A model generated the notes under the pieces. The model saw nothing but the letters and a program-made list of their open reading frames with translations, did not search any database and was not told where the DNA came from. DNA of 64,000 nt, taken from positions 26,882,283 to 26,946,282 of the forward strand of contig OU612066.1 of NCBI GenBank assembly GCA_914767715.1, read 5' to 3'. Source of the stretch: Membranipora membranacea. Its lineage: Eukaryota; Bryozoa; Gymnolaemata; Cheilostomatida; Membraniporidae. A program made the position numbers and the translations under genes. Below are positions 1 through 12,800 of the stretch, one piece after another. Numbering within the stretch: position 1 is the stretch's first letter; the number at the start of each line of letters is the position of its first letter.

Positions 1-42
1 AAATCATTATATAGGCTTGTGAGGCTTTGACTTTATTTTCAG

Positions 43-811
43 ATCATACTGGATGGAGACAAGTATGAGGTATATGATCCAAATGAGGTGAGTTGAATGG
101 GCATCGATTTGGCAATTCAAATGAAGTTGCCCGTTTTTAATTTGAATGTCATTTATTAGGTTGCCATGATGATAAAACTTCAAAATGTTCAACTGCGGTT
201 GAAAATTGAACCTGAGCCTCCAATGCCACAGCCTACGATGTTAACAGCTCAGCCACACGCATCGGAGACCAAAACCAAATGATGGAACATGCACCAAAAT
301 TAACGAAGGTTTAACTCGATAACTCTTGTATAATTGATGTGAAATCGATACATGGGGATTTTTAGGTGTTTGTGATTTTCCTATAACCTTGCTATAGGGA
401 TCTTTAAAATAATTTGAGAATCATTTGTGGGTTACAATTCGCCTTAAACGCAGAATCATGATGAAGATAAAATCTTTTAGCTGTATATTCTAAAATATAT
501 TCATTTCATGATTACAACAGTTCCCACCATCCAAGTGTTTTAGCTGTATATTATAAAATATACTTATTTCATGATTACAACAGATCCCACATCCGTATCA
601 CCAACTCATTTATATTTATTATCAGCTCACCCTTGCGGAGATCCTGATCGCTGAAATAGAGCATGGAGACAATGATGATGATGATGACGACCCGACAGTA
701 CGTGTAAACAAAGGAGATATTGTTGTAGCAGGTGGCATTATCGGTGCCCTTGTTGTCATAATCATCATAATAATCTTTGTAATCATAATCTTTGTGAAGA
801 GAAATAGATAA
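43..811 (+). CDS. CLCA-like protein, last exons (partial gene)
   Basis: Seen: exon 43-87 reads IILDGDKYEVYDPNE and ends at a GTGAG donor. Exon 626-811 follows an ATCAG acceptor in phase 0. It gives an acidic linker (six Asp in a row), a hydrophobic segment of about 25 residues rich in Ile and Val, and a short basic tail KRNR before TAA. This is a type I membrane anchor. The two exons match the last two exons of the minus-strand CLCA-like gene at 3897-22705 in length, phase and sequence (IILDGESYEMYNPNE there), which identifies this as the end of a paralog. Everything upstream is off the left edge. An alternative last exon is possible at 160-282: it follows a TTATTAG acceptor in phase 0, encodes 40 residues with no membrane segment and ends in TGA. 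That isoform would lack the anchor; it is inference only. Confidence 0.75.
475..593. repeat. Two-copy tandem repeat, about 60 bp
   Basis: Two adjacent copies of about 60 bp, each running from TTTTAGCTGTATATT to GATTACAACAG, lie in the last intron of the left CLCA-like gene. They differ by a few substitutions. No function is apparent. Confidence 0.8.
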
Positions 812-3482
812 TTTCCTACATAAGCACGATTGTAGTTTTATCTAACATTTAAAGGTTGTTCATGATAAGGTTCTTCTTGATTTATATAACTTATTAGTTC
901 TACAATGTAGGAAGTTGGTACATTTTTGGCTAACAACATTATTATTAGAAATATATTTGCATCAAAACATTTAAAAACATAAACAATAATGATTTATTGT
1001 TGATAATGGTATTGGCAGCACACTGACTTTTTTCTAATCCTTACTGGCAGGCACTTTTACTGGTACCTTTTTCGTAGACTACTAGAAATTTAAAAATTAT
1101 ATATATTTAACCACTCAGGTCATACTTTAAATTAAGTGATTTTATCAGAAACTGTTTGACACCGATGTGAAACATGATTACACAATATTGCCATATGCAA
1201 CTTTTCTTTCCATCCCTGTTATTTTTGTGAAATTGATTAGTTAGTTTTGGTTGGGTCTTCACATGCTATAGAAAGGTCTTAAGAAAATAAGACAATCTAT
1301 AATATAAGATCAATCCCTTTTTTGTTACAAAGAGTAATTGAATATTCAAAATAATTTTTTTTATCTTTTCATAAGTTTTTTTTTATAATTTTTTCAATGT
1401 TGTTTCAACCAATTTTTGCTCTTTCTATTTTGGCTATAAATTTCCATGAATAAAGAAAAATTCTTCACTGTCCACCCGTCATCAGGATAAATTAATGTAT
1501 CTGAACATGAGATTATTTCATCATGAAAAATAAATGATAATGATGCCAACTTTTTGATTGGACTTGAAATGCTACTATGACTACCATTATTAAAAGCCAG
1601 ATTCCCTGCATCTTCCATCAGCATTCAGTGGAAAGTTTCATCAAATATTTCAAAGATTTCAACAATAAGGTTAGGCCCAAAATAGTTTATTTCTTTTTGT
1701 ATCAGTAAAGGGTTTGGGGTTATGAGTAAGAACAATTATTATTTATTACAACTGGGCAATATCAATATGATATTTATTTTAATAAACTATGCAAGTCTCA
1801 GTGAAAAGCTCTACACACATGGTGTTGCAAGTTAAATGTTGGTATGTGAATAAGGTCACTAACTAACAGAAACTAAGCTGAAGGTAGCTAATAATTTAAG
1901 ACCAGCCGTGAAGCCAAACAACAAAAAGATTAAGATGATTAAAACCGGCAGTGTTAACCACAACGGCAGAACATTGCTCAATATCATAACAAGCCTAGCA
2001 TTTGAGACAATTTCATCAAATTCGACATCAGCTTAGACATATATATTACAACGTGTACATTCTGAGTAGAGGGTACAGTAACTGTCTGTAAATTTTAACT
2101 TCGAACTACAGAAAATTACTATTATTGTGTATATACCCAACTATCTAGCCGCAATCTAACGTTCTGCATAAGCTTTCTGGTGCGAAATATACCACAGTGT
2201 TTTAAGCTGCCGAGGGCATCCTATATTAGGTTTATTTCAAGCTCGTTCACACCTTTACAATAAAGGCAATCTTTGTGATTAGCTATCTCATATATTCTCA
2301 CAAAACTATCAATATCATTCCTTGTGAATTATGTGTATTGCTTGGAATTATGGGGTAATTGGTGTGGAGGGTTTGAGGTGAGAAATGTGGATGAATGGTG
2401 AAGGTGCTAAGGCCTAAGCCTGTACATACAAGATGGACCCAACTGACTTATTTTCAATTCGGCTTTCTTTTACAAACCCGACAGTAGTAATGCAGTGACA
2501 TGAGTGTATTTAACTTTATTTGATAATTTTGACACTGACATATCACAGTTTTGTTATGCTAGAATCTGCGAGTCCTTACATTTGGTAATGGCTACTGGCA
2601 CATTGCATTATGTATCACAAGTGTACACTACTAAACCCACATATACCTTACTCCTAGCAAGCAGGAACTCCCTTTGCTTTTGTTGCTGATATCTTATGAT
2701 ACATTTCGGCTTTATCCTCAGTTGTCATGAGAAGCATTCCCTTCTTAACATTTATTCCCATTTGTTTTTTATCCAAACCAATGATGCTTTGAGGAGCCAG
2801 TATGAAGCATCCCATATTTGACGTTGCATACTTAACAGACTGGGTGGGGGATGAGGTTAAAAACTTTTCATGAAATATTTAATTGTAAACTCAAATTCAG
2901 GCACTGGTTCCTCATCGCCTTGGTTCGATTCTTGGCTCTTAACCCACTCAGCTATGCTATGCCATCCCTGGAATTGGCGAATTTTTTCAGATGCTTCTCA
3001 CGACTATTGCGTTTTTTGAAGTTTTCAAGGGTTTTGCAGGTTGAAAATCTGCTCCGACATTGGTGGAGCAAAGTTTGTTCCCTATTCATTGATGCTTTGC
3101 TCATTGTTAATTCTCTCAGCATTTTGTGATAACTGAGTGGGCCTCAATTGCTGTTATGGGGTATATATGAGAGAAGATTTCAGGTAGAGAGAAGTCTTCT
3201 TTCTTGCCTAAAGACATAATATTGGCTATCAAAGATGGTTAAACAGATATAATTACATTTAAATTTCCAGTGGTTCTATGACATAAATATAAATAAAAAA
3301 GTAAAAGTATATTGGCATGAAAAAATACACAGTTTGTTGCCAATAACAAAAACAAAAATTCATAAAAAAATTCATAATTATGTTTGGTAAATGTTTGGAT
3401 TATATCAATGAATAACAATGGGGCACAAATACATACACAACAGTTATAAAAAAACTAATATAATAACATGTCTTAAAGCCAT
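812..3482. other. Convergent intergenic region, no gene seen
   Basis: AT-rich sequence between the 3' ends of two tail-to-tail CLCA-like genes. Several open frames of 60 to 90 codons occur but have no splice context, motif or family resemblance. No RNA gene was recognised. Confidence 0.5.
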
Positions 3483-3838
3483 AGTTACGCCTCCCCATAT
3501 TTGGTATCATATTGAAGGTCTCCGTCTAATTAAGAGGATCGTGGCAACCTTTTGATAACCTATGGATACAGTTGAAACCATAAGCTTTACTAAAATGAAA
3601 ATTTTTTTCAACTTTTCCTAACCACTAAGGTTGTCCCCCTCCTAATCTTTATAAGGTATAGTGGATAAAGAGGGGACAACCTCAGTTGTTGAGAAAGATA
3701 GAGAACGACTTTTCATTCCAGTAAAGCTTACGGTTTCAACTGTGTCTGTGAGCAATTTGAGAGGTTGTCATGGTGCTCTTATTAAGACTGAGACCTTCAA
3801 TATGATACCAAATATGGGGAGGAGCAACTGTAGATTTA
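3483..3838. mobile_element. Foldback (inverted-repeat) element
   Basis: An imperfect inverted repeat of about 355 bp. The left arm contains CTCCCCATATTTGGTATCAT and the right arm its reverse complement. The central arms AGGTTGTCCCC and GGGGACAACCT meet near 3655. This structure is typical of a MITE or foldback element. The small open frame over the right arm (3661-3882) is not regarded as a gene. Ends and target duplication were not resolved. Confidence 0.7.
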
Positions 3839-3896
3839 AAGATCAAAGTTTTGCCTTATCATGTGAGTTAATTTCAGAATGATGTTATGTAGGAAA

Positions 3897-6800
3897 TTAT
3901 TTATATCTCTTTACAAGGAATACAAACAACCCAACTACGGCGACAAGGAAAAGTGCACCAGAATGCTTCCTGCTATAATGAAATATACGCGCACTTTTGG
4001 GTCATTAGCATCACTTGTTGGAGTTTGTATGGCATTGTCTCTGTTCTCCATCTCAACGATCAGGCTCTCAGCGAGGGTGAGCTGATAAGAAAATATTAAT
4101 CATATTGATGATAGTGATTGTGGTAATGATAAAAAAATATAGTATTCTAATAATTATGTTATGCCATTTAATCAATACCATTTCCTTTTAACCATCAATT
4201 GCTTTTGAAATAAGCTTTGAGAACGAGCAGAAAAACTTTTAAGTTTTATTGTTCTGTTTATGAGACCCATCACCTATGAAAACCAACACCCTAAACATGG
4301 CTCCTTAGCAGTGCACATTATTAGTTGCATCATTCAATTGATCCAAATAAACTCACCTCATTAGGATTGTACATTTCATAGCTTTCTCCATCCAGTATGA
4401 TCTGAAATAGAAAGTCCAGATTTTACACAGACATCAGGCTCATGATCCTCCATCACAATTATCCAACATGCCCTTACTGTGATAGTTTCAGATGGTGGCA
4501 TATTCAGTTACATTTCGTCAGGAACAGTTGGAATTGAAAAGTATCAAATATCAAATTCTTCAAATTGAACCAGGGCCATCACTGAAAACGCACATGAAAA
4601 TGACCTAACAATCTAAGATTCAATGTGCATTGATTGGAAATCCAAGCCAGGGTTCTGCATGATGTGTGGTCAGTCGGACTGCAATATCATTATCAGTGTT
4701 AGGTCAACCAAAATTACGAACGGAAACAAAAGTAGCTTCCAAATATTCATAGAAAATTCAACTATCAGGTATCCAATTAAAAGGAATGTCAGTGCACAGG
4801 CCTACCAGCTTTTCAATGCATTGTGCTTTGATTTCTAAGAGACAATGGGTTCAAATAAAGATAGAAACATTTGACGTTGACAAATACCCATATTCTGATT
4901 GGTTAATATATTCATTAATTACAGTTCAGGCGCTATTAGTACCAATGTTTGTTGATGACATAAATCTGTAAAGCCTATGATTGAATTGACATAGAAATGC
5001 ATAAGAATAGATGATTGAAGAATCTGAATGATCATTATTTACTGGCTGTGACCACTTACTGGTTTCTCAAAATCTTCTGGTTTTAAGAAGGAAGCAGAGA
5101 CAATGTTAGACCAGGCAGCACCATTTTTCTCTGCATCAAACGCTCGGAGCCTGATATAATATACAATATCTATCTGGCTTTGTGTAGAGGTTTGGCTGTT
5201 TCCATCATCAATAGACCGCTTTGATCTGCTGTTGATTATCTTGGCCAGTTCAGCTGAGGAAAAATTATTTCTTATTAATGAAAGCAGGAATGTTGCTTAG
5301 GAAGAATGTAATTGTATTATAGCCAACATTGATATAATGCATTAATATGTGTGATTCTGACAAACTGAAAATTTTGCCTTCTCTTGTTGCCAAACATCAA
5401 TGAGTTGGTCGACCTATTTTGCCTCAGGACAGGAGATTCTTTTTAACAGAATATTGACAATGCTTCTGTTTGAGAATACAGCAAATTTAACATAACATAT
5501 ACATGAGTCGGCTCCTATCAATCAATTATCAATGTAGCTAACATCAAAATACATATTCTATGAATAGCCATTAATATAATTAAATATTATGAACAAATAC
5601 TTATATGAGGGACTTATTATTGCTTACTTGCATTGATTTTCATCTGGACCGGTTCTCCAGCTTCCCTCTCCAACTCACTTGAGTTTGTCCAAACAATGTG
5701 ATTAGGTTGCAGGGATGTGCTATTCAGTAAGGAGTTCGGATCAGTATGTGCTGCAAGCTCATATCCTGTGGCTAGTACGACAGAAAAAAAACTGCAGATA
5801 GCTTGTGGATTAAAAGTTTACAACAAGACTTAAAATAATTGGTTGCTAAAACCAGGTGCGACATGGGTGAAGCTTATCATTCAGCTCAATTCTTTTTGAT
5901 ATATAATGATTGCCCTTTGAACTCATCCATTCAGGTTAACTGGTTGTTATTTACCTCATTTATGAGGCCAATGATTCTGATGACCAGGAACATCAATAGC
6001 AAACCAACCTGTACCCTGGCCAGGGTTATCTCCTGCTGCTGTCCAGCCAATAGTAAAAGTATCTGATCCATCGACAGCAGTCAGAAGTGTCAAATCGCGA
6101 ACAGGCTCTGGGGGCATTTGATCTCTCAATATCCTCCTCCAGTTTGTCAAATAAATAAGCCCACCTATAAAATTATATAAATGTTTCATTGTTTTATTTT
6201 AGTAGAACTTTCAAGATTACATAAACAAAGATCATTTATGCTCTACTTAGTCAAAAAGGTTTTAGCCATAAACAGATGTTCAACTAAGGAACAGCTCACC
6301 ATAAATTACATGCTGTTGGTCTATGTGCAAATTTCTGGAGCTTTGGGATAATGGGCGGATAAATAAACTTCTTATTTCCAGCTTTTACTTGTAACTACAG
6401 TGTATATACCTCCATAGAAAAGAAGTGACAACAAAGAACATTAGTTAAGGTTGTTTCAAAAACTTCCACTGCGCGTTTGTCACAACTAGAATACCCTTAG
6501 GAATCCAAGGCAATGTAGAGTCAAAAGGCAAAAACCAACACACAAGAAAATCATAGCCTTTGAGAAATTGTTGATGAAAGGTATGACACCTTGATATCAT
6601 TCCAAGAAATGCTGCAGTATAATAAATGAAGGGAGCTTATTGGTTTACTACATGTTTTACTGTAAGCTACTCTGACCTTCAAGGTTTCTTGTTATTGAAG
6701 GAAGTGGTAGTCCTTCGTTTCTTGCACAAAATGTTCTTTCTCTGACATTCCTCAAGAAAGGATAGCCACCTACATCTACCTGGAAGTACGCAATATTTAC

Positions 6801-9800
6801 GCAAATTTGTACATTCATTAGGTTTGGCCTTAAAATGCTATTTTATTTCTCAGGTTAAGACCTTAAAGAATATAAAAAGATTATGTGATTTTGCTCTTTG
6901 CCAGGCATAACTAATGTAACTACATAAGAATTCCATGATGAGAATATCCTGAACCCACTCTAAACCCTCGAAACCAATAGCATTAAAAGTTGTCTGCACA
7001 ACAAACTGATAACTCTGATTCCAAATAGAAAGGTGTATGGGTAGAAATGCTGTTATTAGCCGGATTGATTTCAATAAGAAAATCATAATGGAACTTGGGC
7101 TTAGTTTGGATAATATAGTCTGCCAACACAAACGATGTAATATTAGGATATAAGTCTACACCATTGACATAATAATAAACCTAGACAGGACACCATATAC
7201 AGCTGAAGTGAGGCACTTAATTGTGGGCGGCCTAGCGACATTAGAAGGTGTAGAAGTAATGATGCTATCATTGATTACAGTCCACAATCTAGGTTTTTTG
7301 TTCATAACTCAATTTATTTTGATCGAATTTTCAATTTGAAAATTGCTTTACAGTCAGCAGCAAATTCGGACAGTAAAATTGGGATCCTTGTAGATCAATT
7401 TGCTCCTTTCAAAACACATCGTTCACAGCAAAAGAGTGATCTTTGCTGGTCATGTCCAGTAGCTACACAGCTTGTTAAATTAAAAAGACAGGCTTTTCAA
7501 AAATTTGCTGACAGTGATTACGATAAGTCCTCAGTTGCTTGGGAAAATTATCGTGTTTTGCGTAATCAAGCTGCAAATGCAGTGCGAGATGCAATAAAGC
7601 AAGTTACAAAAGCTGTCCTTGGTGATAATTCGATTTATCAATGGCAAAAAATCAAGATTTTTCAGGATAGTATCCCCCAAGGTAACAACACAATAAAAGA
7701 AATGGATTTTAACGGTTCAAAAACAACATCTAACTCTGAAATAGCAACTGGTCTGAACAATTTTTTCTCAACTATGGGTATAGAGTTAAACGAGCAGGCA
7801 GAGTCATCAGCAATTTTGACAGATACTGTTCCAACTGAAATCCTAAATTTTAACCACAACAGAATTGCCTTTCAAGAGACAGATAATTCTGAAGTATCCA
7901 ATACATTAAATTCCCTAAAATCAAGGAAAACCGGAGGTTTGTCACAAATACCAGCTTTTATATACAACGTTTTAGAACCCTTAATTCTTAATCCATTGAC
8001 TCATATTTTTAATCTTAGCCTAAAGACCAATCAATTCCCAAGTATTTGGAAAAAAGCTCTGGTGATTCCAATTTTCAAAAGTGGTAAAACAACTTCTCCT
8101 AATAATTACAGGCCAATTTCATTGCTGCCAATACTCAGCAAAGTTTTGGAAAAAATAATGATGCCCAAATGCCTGAATACTTAGACTCTCATGACCTGAT
8201 AGCTTTCAGACAATTTGGTTTTCGTAAAGGCACATCAACTGATCAGATACTTTTACAATTTGTCAACAAAATCAGACATAAGCTTTCCAAACCTGATTCC
8301 CATTCTGTCACGCTTGCTGCACTAGACATAAAGAAAGCATTTGATTGTGTTAATCATGAGTTACTGACCAAAAAATTATCTTCCAAGTTTCACTTTGAAA
8401 ATGGTGCTTGCGCTTTCATCAAAGATTATCTGTCTAATAGGGTGCAAGCTATGAAAGTGAATGGGCACATCTCGGACTGTTGTATGATTAGAACAGGGGT
8501 GCCACAAGGTTCTGCTTTGGGCCCATTATTATTTATAATGGGCCCAATGATTTGATGAGTCTTCAAAACTGCTACCTCTTTGCTTATGATTGCTTGTTGG
8601 TTACTGGGGGTAATAATCCCTTAAAATCTACTCGAGCAATGGAAATTACTATGGTTCAAGCCTCTGAATGGTACAATTCTAATTGTCTAGTGTTAAATAG
8701 TGCCAAAGCTGATGTAATAACAATATCAGTGTGCCTGCGGCTGTGCCTGCGGCTGTGCCTGCGGCTGTGCCTGCGGCTGTGCCTGCGGCTGTGCCTGCGG
8801 CTGTGCCTGCGGCTGTGCCTGCGGCTGTGCCTGCGGCTGTGCCTGCGGCTGTGCCTGCGGCTGTGCCTGCGGCTGTGCCTGCGGCTGTGCCTGCGGCTGT
8901 GCCTGCGGCTGTGCCTGCGGCTGTGCCTGCGGCTGTGCCTGCGGCTGTGCCTGCGGCTGTGCCTGCGGCTGTGCCTGCGGCTGTGCCTGCGGCTGTGCCT
9001 GCGGCTGTGCCTGCGGCTGTGCCTGCGGCTGTGCCTGCGGCTGTGCCTGCGGCTGTGCCTGCGGCTGTGCCTGCGGCTGTGCCTGCGGCTGTGCCTGCGG
9101 CTGTGCCTGCGGCTGTGCCTGCGGCTGTGCCTGCGGCTGTGCCTGCGGCTGTGCCTGCGGCTGTGCCTGCGGCTGTGCTTGCGGCCTGGGTACGTTGCCT
9201 TTGGGGTGGTGTAATTGCTATGTGTTTGTAGCACTGACCTGATTGGTCGCATGGTGGTGATAATTGGTTTGCTTGCCTTGGTGTGGGGTCTATTGTTTGC
9301 ACTCCTGCATTGCCCTTCAGTGTGGATTTGGTTATCTATTAATTTGCATATCACTTCAGTTATACTATAATTGAATTTTCCTTAATTTTACCTGTGATTT
9401 ATTGAGTCATAGGAGTTGATGAGAGCCTTCTGGATCACTGAGGTGAGATCTTGTATTACATTATTGTTTTCATGCTTATTGATGTTCGCATTACTGATAT
9501 TATTGATGTCAGATTTTTTGTTGTCAATGATTTGATGTCAGCATCATTGTCATTGGTATTTATGCCATTTATCAGAACTGAACTTATGCAATGTTTTTTC
9601 TCTTCTTTCAGTTTTACAACACGTATCGTTATAATATAACACATCAAACCGTAACTCAACCCAGAAACCTGGTTCCACACACCCCTATAACAACCACAAA
9701 ACAATTATACAACAAACATACGCTGCCCTGCAGCTACAATCAGTTAACGATGATATCTCCATTCCCGATTTGAATTTTAAAAACATGACTTTTAAACAAA

Positions 9801-12800
9801 CCGAAGAAATAAAATACTTATGAGTTGTGTTGGACAACAAATTGAATTTTAAAAGTCACATAAAGAAAGTAAAACAGAAATTATACCCTATTATCACAAA
9901 TTTTTAGCATAACAGAAAATTTTTATCTCCCCACTGGCTCGCCTATGGTATACTGGTCTTATTCGATGTCATCTGGAATATTGTGCATCTTTAATGCACT
10001 CCATGAACGACCAAATAAAAAAAAAGAATTTCAGAAAATTGAGAATCGCTGCCTCAAAATAATTGATTTTAACCAAGCAAAAGATGAGACAAGGCATCTA
10101 TACAGTATCCCTAAATTTTTAACTCGTTTTGAATACCTTTATCTTTTAAGGTTTTACCAACTTGTCAATTCTCAGGTGCCAATCATTGATAGAGAACTTT
10201 TACCTAAAAAATTGACTAGCGAAACTCGTCCCTCTAAAAGCGAAGTATTACAATTATCAAAGGACAAATTTAGATTTGCCATCGCCAATTTTGGTGCCAA
10301 ACAATTCAATTCATTACCTCACCACAGTAAGCTGTGCTCAACAGTTATTATGTTTAAATCTGCCATAAAGAGCCACCTTCTTCATTGTTAGTTCTCTAAA
10401 TTTCTTTCCAATATTTTATTTTTATTGCTTATTATTTGACATATATCTGCTTAATGTTTTTCTTTGATGACTTGCTAACTGATAAAAAGTATTTTGTGTA
10501 TTAATAATGAACTTTTTCTTAAACTTCTTAGTAAATTTTACAGTTAATAATTCTTATGCTTGCCTTTTAATTAATTTTTGCCTAATATATTTAAAATCCG
10601 CGATTTCTCACATGTATGTTTATTTGTTTCTGGATAAAAGTCCCTGACTTAATCTGCACCAGAATAAAAATGGAAAATATATTGTGTTAACAACTCAATT
10701 TCTTTCTTCTTCGAAAATTGTTTTTGTCTAAATTTTGTAACAAACTGTTCAGGACAAGCTGATTAATCTATTGTAATAACTCAAAATCCGATCATAATTG
10801 ACCAATTTATCTACAAAAAAGCGTTCGGTTTGTCGACATTAAATCAATGATAGCCTCATTGCTTCTACACCTTCAAATGCTGTCACGTTGCCCACATTAA
10901 ATGCCACAGTGCCTCAATGTTTGTGCTCCATATAGTGTCCTGTCTAGGTTATTATTAAGACTATGGTCTAGTCAATTGACTGGTCTAGATTAGCTCTGAT
11001 TGGAGCAATTCAAGCCAAACACATTTGCAAAGTTAGAGATAGTTCAGCACCCAAATACAAGTGTTGATGATGGAAAATTAGAGGACACATGTGGGGGCGT
11101 AATAGGTGACCAAACAGGTCTTTCCACTTTAAATACTCACTTTCCAACTGTAATAACCGTCTCCATTGAATTGATCGGCATTTAAGTATCCACTATATAC
11201 ACCATCACAAGCCACAGAATCAGCTCCTGGTTATAACAGAACAAACAAAAGAGAGTGTAGTACATTTCAGAATAATTAAGAAAAGTTTGTTGTTAATTCA
11301 GTTGTGTTACGGTCCTCAACAATTCAAAGATTATAGACAGCTAATTTGAGATCTAATTTTACACACTCGGTAGCTGTATGAGCTGTCAGATGGAAATATT
11401 GATGCAATATACTTAAAAATAATTGAGAATTGGTCACTTATCATGTAATGCACAAGGACATCATCCGATGGTGGTTGTTGCAATAAAAATGTATACATGT
11501 ATATATATATATTCAGGGAAATAGCTATCCAATGTGAAGGCTCTGGTTGGCTTGTGGGAGGGAGAAGTGAGAAAACACGGACAGACAGAAAGTACCTTTT
11601 GATATAATGGGAAATGTGAAAGTAAATCAGTTTAGTTTACACTTTATCCCAATAGGTACCTGCAGTGACCTTGCATTGGCCCTCTTTCACCCAACAGACA
11701 ATCAGATCAGAGCCAAAACATTGGCTAGAAAACAGCGTGCAAAGTCTTCAGTAATCACATTAATTTCAGCAATCTAATTTGCATGATTCATCAATATCAA
11801 AATCAATAATACCAGATAATTGCACCCAGAACATACCCGTCCCGTTGTCGTTCATTTTTATTATCACCTGCTCATCATTGAAAGGAAGACTGACTGTGGT
11901 AAGTACTTCCAAACCAGACACTGGTGCAACTCCTTTGAGGACTGTTGCAAAGAACTTGACCTACGACATTGAATATAATCTTAGTATAAAAACGGTAATT
12001 GTGATCGATCACGATTAGGAGAAGTTAAATGCATCAGCATTCAATAGTGAGTGTTATTTTCCGTTTAATGTTTGTTGCATATATATGCGCAAGAGTGATA
12101 CAGTTGAGCAGACTTAAGATTAAATAGTTATGTATTTTAGAACACAATAAAATAAAAGAATAAATTAAAGAGCATCCTCAAAAATCACAATTTAGATGTT
12201 TTCAATTATTGACAGCTTCCTTACTAACCTGAGTGAGCTCATCGAAAGGAATATTCTGTTTGTCAGATTTGGCATCAATTACAATTGGATCCTGTCCTTT
12301 GACAGGGGTTGATGTAATAGTCACTGCTATACTCTGAGTTGTTGACGGATCTAAGCTGGTAATATTGTACTTTACCTCACCTGACTAAAGCACAAAATCA
12401 AGTATTTCAATAATTCCTGATAATTGTTGTATTACATTATATGTATACGCCAAAATTAAAGAGTTGTTGACGTTTTCCAGCCCACAAGAGCTGTATGCTA
12501 AAACAATGATCAATTCGATTCAAATGTGTAACAAGAAGATAGAGAATTTGTTTGGCGACTCAGGAAGGGATTATAAACATTGACTTGGAAACTTACAACT
12601 GTTCCGTTTATGTCTGCAATAACCCTGTTATTGGAAGGCTGGTCTGTGACATCAATATCAGCTGATTTGTCCTCTGCCATTACTTCTACTTGGATTGCGA
12701 CGGTATAAGTGAAGGACAGACGAGTGTTTGTAATGCTGGTGTCAAGGTGAACACTATGAATCTGAGATGGCTCATCCTGACTGAGTGCCACAAGTTGGTT

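Larger units (their letters stand above)
7153..10976 (+). mobile_element. Reverse-transcriptase element bounded by inverted repeats
   Basis: A 3.8-kb insertion in a CLCA intron (between exons 6677-6779 and 11141-11226). The ends are inverted copies of about 125 bp: the left end (7153-7285) contains CCTAGACAGGACACCATA, GAAGGTGTAGAAG and GATGCTATCATTGATT, and the right end (10845-10976) carries their reverse complements with mismatches. Between them lie a decayed non-LTR-type reverse transcriptase on the plus strand and a 12-bp minisatellite. The same end sequence recurs at 55286-55397, again next to a reverse-transcriptase fragment. I could not identify a target duplication. Two independent copies of a small repeat flanking an RT copy is the alternative explanation. 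Confidence 0.6.

Noticed and set aside
8731-9186. CRISPR-like repeat array
   Set aside because: Units are contiguous with no spacers, and the window is eukaryotic.
8656-9354. Long overlapping open frames on both strands with simple repeats
   Set aside because: They are the 12-bp minisatellite read in different frames; 12 is a multiple of 3 and the unit lacks stops in these frames.
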